This document shows positions 1-4,741 of a stretch of DNA of 8,798 bases, piece by piece. Position numbers and translations under genes: made by a program. Where the stretch lies: NCBI GenBank assembly GCA_030610225.1, contig JAUWSD010000037.1:1-8798 (forward strand), in the 5' to 3' direction. Numbering within the stretch: the first letter of the stretch is position 1; the number at the start of each line of letters is the position of its first letter. The notes under the pieces were generated by a model. It saw nothing but the letters and a program-made list of their open reading frames with translations, was not told where the DNA came from and made no database searches. The stretch is from Chloroflexota bacterium (GTDB taxonomy: Bacteria > Chloroflexota > Anaerolineae > Anaerolineales > UBA11579).

Positions 1-593
1 TACCAATAAACATCATCTGTTGTTTTACCAACAACTGGAGCAGATTGTCCCGGCAAAAAGAAACCGATACTAATGTAATCTGAACCTGGTCCAAGGCGGC
101 AGTTGAGATTTGCAACTGCTGTATAAGTGCATCCCTTGACTTCTTCTATAACATCTGTGGGTGAAGGAGTTACCATTTCATCTTCGTCGCCAATCACTGT
201 TACATATACATGGTCAGGGGATCCAACTAGCCCATTTCCGATTGCTTTCACTTCGATCAGGTATGCACCGGGGGCAGGCGGAGTCCAAAGAGTTTCCCCA
301 AAAAACAGCGTCCCATTATTAACTCCTTCTGAAGTAGAGGAATCTGGGGGAACAGTTTCGATTAAAACGCCATTGATCCGCAGCTCAAATCCGGTGATCC
401 CGTCAATACTAGCCCCATGAAACATTATTTTATATGGCAATATTGGGATTATGGAGTTTGAAAGTGGGACATCTATCCAGGTTTGGTTTTGTCCTGCGGT
501 AGCTGCAGGTAGATCTGAGACTTTAGGAGATTCGTTGCAAGCTGTTATTCCAACACAAAGCAATACTATGATTACCCATCTTTTTACCATCAT
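1..593 (-). CDS. Ig-like/SH3b lipoprotein, C-terminus cut by window edge
   Basis: This is a likely exported lipoprotein of the outer cell surface. The 197 visible residues begin with a short basic and hydrophobic signal peptide ending in a lipobox, ITAC, whose Cys19 would be lipidated. A beta-rich Ig-like segment follows at about residues 38-137, with a Trp-Thr-Pro-Pro-Ala-Pro-Gly turn typical of such domains. An acidic Ser/Pro/Thr linker leads into the start of a bacterial SH3 domain at about residue 155 (motif NLNCRLGPGSDY). The frame is open to position 1, so the C-terminus lies outside. The start at 593 is chosen because a GAGGAG ribosome site (600-605) sits 6 nt upstream; a second in-frame ATG at 590 is equally possible. 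SH3b domains often bind peptidoglycan or cell-surface ligands, but the ligand here is unknown. The lipoprotein call is firm and the function is not. Confidence 0.85.
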   Translation of the reverse strand, partial: MMVKRWVIIVLLCVGITACNESPKVSDLPAATAGQNQTWIDVPLSNSIIPILPYKIMFHGASIDGITGFELRINGVLIETVPPDSSTSEGVNNGTLFFGETLWTPPAPGAYLIEVKAIGNGLVGSPDHVYVTVIGDEDEMVTPSPTDVIEEVKGCTYTAVANLNCRLGPGSDYISIGFFLPGQSAPVVGKTTDDVYW

Positions 594-602
594 TGGACAC
601 TC

Positions 603-646
603 CTCAAAGAAATACTTGATTATCAATGACCCCATTGTCTTTTGAG
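603..646 (-). promoter_or_regulatory. Possible ribosome-site-masking hairpin in the lipoprotein leader
   Basis: In the minus-strand RNA, CUCAAAAGA (646-638) can pair with UCUUUGAG (610-603) with one bulged A. The second arm includes the first three bases of the GAGGAG ribosome site (605-600). Inside, CAATG and CATTG (637-633 and 628-624) form a 5-bp stem with a four-base loop. Pairing would partly hide the ribosome site and could make translation temperature- or factor-dependent. The stem is AU-rich with a large internal loop, so it may be too weak to matter. Confidence 0.25.
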
Positions 647-656
647 AAGTACCATG

Positions 657-675
657 CCAGAAATCACGTTTCTGG
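657..675. repeat. Perfect inverted repeat, hairpin in the lipoprotein leader
   Basis: CCAGAAA (657-663) and TTTCTGG (669-675) form a 7-bp stem with a 5-nt loop. In the minus-strand transcript the hairpin is not followed by a U-run, so it does not look like an intrinsic terminator. It could be a protein-binding operator or a leader structure. Confidence 0.45.
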
Positions 676-710
676 TTTGTGCATTTTTGAACTTGTTGGA
701 AGTCTATCTA

Positions 711-740
711 ATCTTACCGGATTAATCCTTTGCTAGTCAA
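711..740 (-). promoter_or_regulatory. Candidate sigma-70-type promoter for the lipoprotein gene
   Basis: On the minus strand, TTGACT (740-735) and TAAGAT (716-711) are separated by 18 bp, with five of six and four of six consensus bases. The spacer contains the palindrome GGATTAATCC (719-728), which could be an operator. The predicted leader would be roughly 110 nt long and would include both downstream hairpins. A rival lies just upstream: a perfect TTGACA (773-768) 17 bp before a weak ATAAAA (750-745). Which one is used cannot be decided from the sequence. Confidence 0.4.
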
Positions 741-894
741 TATTTTTTATGGAAATAGAGTCAATTATGTCAACTGAGTAACCCCAGAATTTATTTTCTT
801 CTATTCTTTTGACTTGATAGAACACTCATGCTGTATTTGGGTAGTAAATATCGGGAATTTTTTTGGTGGAACTGAAAACACAATACTTCTTCAG

Positions 895-1572
895 CTAAAA
901 ATTGTCTAACTTTTCCCTCAAGGCCTCAATCCCTGCGCCAATCCCATCAGGGTGCTTGAAGATGGCATTGCCAGCAACAAAGACTTCCACGCCTGCGTCC
1001 CTGGCTTGCATGATAGTCTCCGCGCCGATACCGCCGTCCATCTGGATCAGGGCATCGGGGTTGACGCGGTCCAGCTCACTTCTGATCATCCGGGTCTTTT
1101 CCAGCACTTCGGGCATGAAACTCTGGCCGGAGAATCCCGGCTCGACTGACATTATCAGCACAAGGTCCAGCCAGGGGAGCAGGGGCATGAGCATGTCTGC
1201 GCTGGTCCCGGGTTTCAGGGCGACGCCTACTTTGCATCCCAGCTCTTTTATCTGCTGGATACCAGCTTCTATATCCTCAACGGCCTCAATTGAGAGCGTC
1301 AGGAGGTCTGCGCCTGCACTGACAAAATCTTCGATCAGGTGGCCGGGTTCTGTGACCATCAGGTGCACATCAATAAGCTGCGAGGATGCTTTTTTGCAGG
1401 CCTTGACCACAACAGGCCCCATGGTGATATTTGGGACGAAGTGGCCATCCATCACATCGACATGCAGCCATTCTGCGCCAGCCTGCTCAGTCTCACTGAT
1501 CTGATCTCCAAGACATGTGAAATCAGCGGATAAGATCGAGGGGGAGATGATACATCTTTTTTCTTTTTTCAT
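895..1572 (-). CDS. rpe: Ribulose-phosphate 3-epimerase
   Basis: This cytoplasmic TIM-barrel enzyme interconverts D-ribulose 5-phosphate and D-xylulose 5-phosphate in the pentose phosphate pathway. Its 225 residues match the family length. Visible signatures are SPSILSADF (10-18), HVDVMDGHFVPN (37-48), DVHLM (68-72), the phosphate-binding loop around PGFSGQSF (145-152), MDGG (178-181) and VAGNAIF (199-205). The metal and catalytic set is complete: His37, Asp39, His70 and Asp179. Variant residues are LKPGT (119-123) and SVEPGFSGQ (142-150), where E. coli-type enzymes have LNPGT and SVNPGFGGQ; the K-P and E-P forms resemble eukaryotic enzymes. The ATG lies 1 nt after the stop of the upstream kinase gene, with AGGA of the kinase's last codons as a likely ribosome site, so the two are probably co-transcribed and translationally coupled. 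No terminator is visible downstream. Confidence 0.97.
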   Translation of the reverse strand: MKKEKRCIISPSILSADFTCLGDQISETEQAGAEWLHVDVMDGHFVPNITMGPVVVKACKKASSQLIDVHLMVTEPGHLIEDFVSAGADLLTLSIEAVEDIEAGIQQIKELGCKVGVALKPGTSADMLMPLLPWLDLVLIMSVEPGFSGQSFMPEVLEKTRMIRSELDRVNPDALIQMDGGIGAETIMQARDAGVEVFVAGNAIFKHPDGIGAGIEALREKLDNF

Positions 1573-1573
1573 A

Positions 1574-2599
1574 TTAATTAATTCCTAAAGAGTTGATTAT
1601 AAGCGGCAGAAACCCTGCCAGCAGTGCGGCCCCGAATATGATCCACAGGAATATGTCTTTATCGACCTGGAAGATATGCTTGTCCCTGAACTTGAGAAAA
1701 GCAGCCCATCCTGCCTTGACCTTCGCCCAGGCTGTCTTGAACCAGTTTTCAGAGCTGAGGGTCAATATGGGGGTCTTGTTGGGATAAAGGTTCTCAAGCA
1801 GCTTTCCCATTTGATTGGCGTTGCGGTAGCGGGATGATGGTTCTTTAGATAACGATCTCAGGATGATGCCTTCAAGCTCAACTGGGATCTTGGAGTTGAT
1901 GCTGCGCGGGGAGGGGGGAGTTTTATTGATATGCTTTTCCATCAACACTTTTGATGTGCCGCCGGTGAAGGGCAGCTTGCCGGTCACGGCCTGATAAAGG
2001 ACAACACCCAGTGAATATACATCTGCGGCGTATGATGTGATCTTTCCTTTTGCCTGCTCTGGTGAGAAATATTGGGGTGAGCCCCAGACTATCTTCTCTT
2101 CGTCGATAGGGTTCACATTGCTGAGGAACCTTGCGATCCCAAAGTCTGTGACCTTGAGCGTGCCGTCTTCTGTGACGATCAGGTTCTGAGGTTTGACATC
2201 GCAGTGGATGATACCCTTACGGTGGGCATAGCCGATCCCGCTGCAGGCTTGGATAATGAAATTGACCGCTTCCCTGATAGAAAAGCCATCTTTTTGATGC
2301 TGATAAGTGAATAGATCTGTTCCGGGAACATATTCCATGATCATATAGATACGGTTATTGATGAAACCGACATCGTGAACTGTGACGATATTTTGGTGGG
2401 AGAGGCCTCCGGCTGACCGGGCTTCTTGAAGGAACTGCTCTCTGAAGATCTCGTCCTTGGCATACTGCGCTTTGATGATCTTGATAGCCACTTTCCTCTT
2501 CAGGATCGTGTCATCGGCAAGAAAGACCTCAGCCATTCCGCCTCTGCCGAGCAAGTCTATTATCTCGTATCTCTCCTTGAACAATTTCTTGGTATCCAT
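1574..2599 (-). CDS. Tail-anchored Ser/Thr protein kinase with an HCD catalytic loop
   Basis: This Hanks-type protein kinase has 341 residues. The kinase domain spans about 11-271: glycine loop GRGGMAEV (18-25), ATP-binding Lys40, alpha-C Glu59, catalytic loop HCDVKPQN (132-139) with Asp134, and DFG at 152-154. The usual HRD motif is HCD, so this is a non-RD kinase; such kinases often do not need activation-loop phosphorylation. The activation-segment GT-P is GSP (172-174) and APE is SPE. A Trp-rich amphipathic linker precedes one membrane segment at about 316-337, and only about four residues follow, so there is no outside sensor domain. The substrate is unknown. It leads a two-gene unit with rpe 1 nt downstream, and the upstream spacer is shared with a divergent gene. 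No clear ribosome site precedes the ATG; the next Met (22) lies within the glycine loop, so 2599 is the best start. Confidence 0.93.
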   Translation of the reverse strand: MDTKKLFKERYEIIDLLGRGGMAEVFLADDTILKRKVAIKIIKAQYAKDEIFREQFLQEARSAGGLSHQNIVTVHDVGFINNRIYMIMEYVPGTDLFTYQHQKDGFSIREAVNFIIQACSGIGYAHRKGIIHCDVKPQNLIVTEDGTLKVTDFGIARFLSNVNPIDEEKIVWGSPQYFSPEQAKGKITSYAADVYSLGVVLYQAVTGKLPFTGGTSKVLMEKHINKTPPSPRSINSKIPVELEGIILRSLSKEPSSRYRNANQMGKLLENLYPNKTPILTLSSENWFKTAWAKVKAGWAAFLKFRDKHIFQVDKDIFLWIIFGAALLAGFLPLIINSLGIN

Positions 2600-2627
2600 A
2601 TTAATAATTGAATTTTACTGGAAAGAT

Positions 2628-2666
2628 TATCAGAAGGATAGGTAGATATCAGATTTTAATATCAGA
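2628..2666. repeat. Three TATCAGA copies in a divergent promoter region
   Basis: TATCAGA occurs at 2628-2634, 2647-2653 and 2660-2666, all in the same orientation, within the 148-bp spacer between the kinase-rpe unit and the SH3b gene. The last two lie in an 8-bp direct repeat, ATATCAGA, with a 13-bp period. A regulator could bind here and control both directions, but this is inference. Confidence 0.4.
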
Positions 2667-2685
2667 AATTTGCAGGCTTTCTTTA

Positions 2686-2714
2686 ATGACCGTAGATTCA
2701 ACCTAATGTAAAAT
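2686..2714 (+). promoter_or_regulatory. Candidate promoter for the plus-strand SH3b gene
   Basis: ATGACC (2686-2691, four of six consensus bases) and TAAAAT (2709-2714, five of six) are 17 bp apart. The ATG follows 33 nt later. Spacing and position fit a sigma-70-type promoter, although the upstream box is weak. Confidence 0.4.
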
Positions 2715-2747
2715 AGGGAGAAGCGAAAATAAATTAACAGGGTAATT

Positions 2748-3236
2748 ATGGAAGAAAAACGAAAAAAAACATGGAGTTCGATCTGGACAGAGACAGTGAT
2801 CACCGGAACTGCTCTGGTAACAATTCTATTGCTGTTGTCTGTATTCTTTTATTTATACTTTTTGCCGGAGCCCGAAGGATGGGCGGCTGTTCCTACAGCA
2901 TCGATCTTTGTGATCGAAGGACCGACAGCAACGCCCCCAGCACCAACAGCAACAACCATCGCCCAGGCGACTGAAACACCTGCGATAGTGACCGGCACTG
3001 ATATAAAGATCAATACTCTGGTGCAGATAATAGGTACAGATGGAGAGGGCTTGAACTTGCGAACAGAGCCCAATACTGCATCCTCGATGCAATTCCTCGG
3101 TTATGACCTGGAGATGTTCAAGGTCGTGGACGGGCCGATATTCTCGGAAGGTTATTGGTGGTGGTATCTGGAAACTCCCGTTGAGCATACCAGGAGCGGC
3201 TGGGCGGTTGAGGATTATCTTGAGATCATAGAATAA
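2748..3236 (+). CDS. Membrane-anchored SH3b-domain protein
   Basis: This 162-residue protein is the only confident plus-strand gene in the window. A short basic N-terminus (KRKK at 4-7) precedes one membrane segment at about 17-39. Positive-inside topology places the rest outside the cytoplasm. Residues 50-85 are a Pro/Thr/Ala-rich linker of the kind common in Chloroflexota surface proteins. Residues from about 88 to the end form a bacterial SH3 domain, with LNLRTEPN (101-108) and a closing GWAVEDYLE motif (about 151-159). SH3b domains often bind cell-wall or surface ligands. AGGG (2739-2742) lies 5 nt before the ATG. The gene is divergent from the kinase-rpe unit and convergent with the response-regulator operon, from which it is separated by a terminator. 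The domain call is firm and the role is unknown. Confidence 0.88.
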   Translation: MEEKRKKTWSSIWTETVITGTALVTILLLLSVFFYLYFLPEPEGWAAVPTASIFVIEGPTATPPAPTATTIAQATETPAIVTGTDIKINTLVQIIGTDGEGLNLRTEPNTASSMQFLGYDLEMFKVVDGPIFSEGYWWWYLETPVEHTRSGWAVEDYLEIIE

Positions 3237-3264
3237 AAAAAGAGCCCCATAAGGGGCTTTTTTT
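3234..3264. terminator. Bidirectional intrinsic terminator between convergent genes
   Basis: The arms AGCCCC (3243-3248) and GGGGCT (3253-3258) form a 6-bp GC-rich stem with loop ATAA. Seven T's follow on the plus strand (3258-3264), and an A-run from 3235 to 3241 gives a T-run on the minus strand. It therefore works for the SH3b gene and for the six-gene operon. Its plus-strand T-run overlaps the response-regulator stop codon (3263-3265). Confidence 0.92.
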
Positions 3265-3988
3265 ATTTAATATCTTTTTCCCGCTTATAGTCCACAAATC
3301 TATAGCCTACACCGCGTTCAGTCAAGATGTATTTTGGATTGGCGGGGTCCTCTTCCAGCTTTTGGCGGAGATAGTTCACATATAAGCGGACATAATGCGG
3401 TTCGTCACGGTATTCATATCCCCACACATTTGCCAGGATCTGGTCGTGGGATATGACCCAACCAGCATTTTGCATGAAATGATAGAGGAGGCGGTATTCT
3501 GTTGGGCGGAGCTTGACCAGCTCATCTTCGATCCAAACTTCTCTTCTGCTGAAATCGACCTTCAGACGTTCATCAACCTCTATGACCTGGCTGGTTTGCT
3601 CTTTTGTGTCAACAGTCCGCCTCAGCACAGCCCTGACCCGGCTGACAAGCTCGCGTGGGCTGAAGGGTTTGGTGATATAGTCGTCTGCGCCCAGCTCAAG
3701 GCCATTTACGCGGTCGTCCTCTTCGGCCTTTGCTGTCAGCATGATAACAGGCACATCGTTGCTCTCGCGGATCATGCGCAGGACTTCAAAACCGCTCAGG
3801 TCGGGCATCATCACATCGAGGATGATCAGATCGGGGAGGGTTTGGCGTAATTTATCGAGCGCCTGCCTGCCGTTGAAAGCTTCTTCTACTTCAAATCCGT
3901 CATGTTCCAGGTTCAAGCGGATGAACCGGACCATGCGCTCTTCGTCATCTACGATCAATATTCTTCTTTTTATGCTTTGGGCGGTCAT
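3263..3988 (-). CDS. OmpR/PhoB-family response regulator without an adjacent sensor kinase
   Basis: This 241-residue DNA-binding regulator has a standard receiver domain at about 8-125: acidic pair Asp14-Asp15, phospho-acceptor Asp58 in LDVMMPD, Thr85 and Lys107, all intact. The winged-helix output domain covers about 137-233, with LRPTEYRLLYHFM, a recognition-helix region around HYVRLYVNYLRQKLE, and the closing wing motif ERGVGYRF. It should bind DNA as a dimer and control transcription. No histidine kinase lies next to it; instead it is the last gene of a kinase/PP2C/FHA operon. Its ATG overlaps the stop of the upstream 80-residue gene (ATGA), so its translation is coupled. It may be phosphorylated by an unlinked histidine kinase, by the operon's Ser/Thr kinase, or by both; the sequence does not decide this. 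Confidence 0.95.
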   Translation of the reverse strand: MTAQSIKRRILIVDDEERMVRFIRLNLEHDGFEVEEAFNGRQALDKLRQTLPDLIILDVMMPDLSGFEVLRMIRESNDVPVIMLTAKAEEDDRVNGLELGADDYITKPFSPRELVSRVRAVLRRTVDTKEQTSQVIEVDERLKVDFSRREVWIEDELVKLRPTEYRLLYHFMQNAGWVISHDQILANVWGYEYRDEPHYVRLYVNYLRQKLEEDPANPKYILTERGVGYRFVDYKREKDIK

Positions 3989-4227
3989 TCTCTTACAAAC
4001 CCTACGATCTCTTCTTCATCTTCAAGGGACATGATCTCAATATACATAATACCTGCCCAGGGATATATGAGAGTTGTTACATCTGCATCGATAGAATCAA
4101 GATCCCGTCCGTCTCTTTTTCTGGGATTGTTCATCGTCAGAATATTGTCTTGGGGATTTGGCATCTCATCGATCTCACACAGGATCGGTGCCAGATTTGA
4201 TATGTGTACAAGTGCTGTAATTGCCAT
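3985..4227 (-). CDS. Small conserved-looking protein of unknown function (80 aa)
   Basis: I do not recognise this family. Coding evidence is strong: a GGAG ribosome site lies 6 nt before the ATG, the gene starts 13 nt after the FHA gene's stop, and its stop overlaps the response-regulator ATG (ATGA). The 80 residues contain no signal peptide and no membrane segment. The pattern looks beta-rich (strands near 2-9, 13-20, 50-56 and 59-66), with a basic patch NPRKRDGRDL (34-43) in the middle and an acidic tail, LEDEEEIVGF, at 68-77. That could be a small barrel of the SH3 or Sm type, but this is only a guess from strand pattern. Its position between a phospho-reader and a response regulator suggests an adaptor or regulatory subunit. 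Confidence 0.82.
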   Translation of the reverse strand: MAITALVHISNLAPILCEIDEMPNPQDNILTMNNPRKRDGRDLDSIDADVTTLIYPWAGIMYIEIMSLEDEEEIVGFVRE

Positions 4228-4240
4228 AAGTTACTCCAGA

Positions 4241-4741
4241 CTAATTGGTTAGGACTTGAACCAGGAAGCCACCCATTGCGATCAAATCTCCATGAGTGAC
4301 CATTATTTCTTGATAGGGGGTGATACGCTGCTTATTCACGCGGGTGCCGTTTGAAGCTCCGAGATCGACGACAAAGAGTTCGTTGTCAATGATCCTGAAG
4401 GTGAGGTGCAGCCTCGACACACCTAAGGAGTATGCGTCATAATCGCTCAGATCGACATCTGGCAGGATCGCCTGTGCTTCACTGATCCTTCCAATAGTAA
4501 ATTCATCCTTGTTCGGCAGATTGATCATCTGCCCGGTCCGGACCAGCAGGAGTTTCAGGTCACCCAGCGTGCCTGAAGGGGCTGGAGGGGGGGATGGGAT
4601 CCCTTCGAATAAAGACTGGGAATCACTGAACTTTCTGGTTCCAGTGCTGATGTCATCCTCGAACAGTTTTTCTCCACATTCAGAGCAAAAGATTGCCCCC
4701 TCGATTTCCTCATGATTGCATTTTGGACATTTGATCGTCAT
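4241..4741 (-). CDS. Zinc-ribbon plus FHA-domain phospho-threonine reader
   Basis: This soluble 166-residue protein should bind phospho-threonine peptides. Residues 1-25 form a zinc ribbon with CPKC and CSEC knuckles (Cys5, Cys8, Cys19, Cys22). Residues 26-60 are a disordered Ser/Thr/Pro linker. The FHA domain spans about 62-166 and has the hallmark residues: Gly84-Arg85, Ser109-Arg110-x-His112 and the SNGT loop (130-133). These make phosphopeptide binding likely. The ATG overlaps the stop of the upstream J-VWA gene (ATGA), with GGAG 8 nt upstream as ribosome site; the next gene follows after 13 nt. Likely partners are phosphorylated forms of the operon's own kinase, phosphatase or response regulator. 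Thr33 and Thr35 in the linker could be phosphorylated and fold back onto the FHA domain, as in GarA/OdhI, but this is inference. Confidence 0.93.
   Translation of the reverse strand: MTIKCPKCNHEEIEGAIFCSECGEKLFEDDISTGTRKFSDSQSLFEGIPSPPPAPSGTLGDLKLLLVRTGQMINLPNKDEFTIGRISEAQAILPDVDLSDYDAYSLGVSRLHLTFRIIDNELFVVDLGASNGTRVNKQRITPYQEIMVTHGDLIAMGGFLVQVLTN

Larger units (their letters stand above)
594..894. other. Non-coding AT-rich intergenic stretch between rpe and the lipoprotein gene
   Basis: No convincing gene is visible on either strand in these 301 bases. The stretch holds promoter-like boxes on the minus strand (735-773), the perfect palindrome GGATTAATCC (719-728), a 7-bp-stem hairpin (657-675) and a second hairpin touching the ribosome site of the lipoprotein gene (603-646). 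The motif TTGAC occurs three times on the minus strand, at 736-740, 760-764 and 769-773. I saw no GC-rich hairpin with a T-run after the rpe stop, so rpe transcripts may read on toward the lipoprotein gene. Confidence 0.7.

Noticed and set aside
127..420. 97-codon open frame on the plus strand at the left edge
   Set aside because: The minus strand here encodes a continuous lipoprotein with lipobox, Ig-like and SH3b segments and a good ribosome site; the plus-strand frame is low-complexity Ser/Pro sequence.
657..675. Hairpin as an intrinsic terminator for rpe
   Set aside because: The stem is moderate and the minus-strand sequence after it has no T-run; it is also about 220 bp past the rpe stop.
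902..1504. 200-codon open frame on the plus strand opposite rpe
   Set aside because: It lies wholly antisense to a clear, fully motif-complete rpe. Its translation is Ser/Ile/Pro-rich with no recognisable domain and no ribosome site that I could see.
2612..2617. TAAAAT on the minus strand as a -10 box for a leaderless kinase transcript
   Set aside because: No acceptable -35 box lies 16-18 bp upstream, and TAAAAT is common by chance in this AT-rich spacer.
2853..3188. Cys-rich 111-codon open frame opposite the SH3b gene
   Set aside because: The Cys-rich stretch comes from reading the Pro/Thr/Ala linker codons in antisense; no other support.
3395..3850. 151-codon open frame on the plus strand opposite the response regulator
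   Set aside because: It is a shadow of a well-supported regulator gene, with no domain or operon context of its own.
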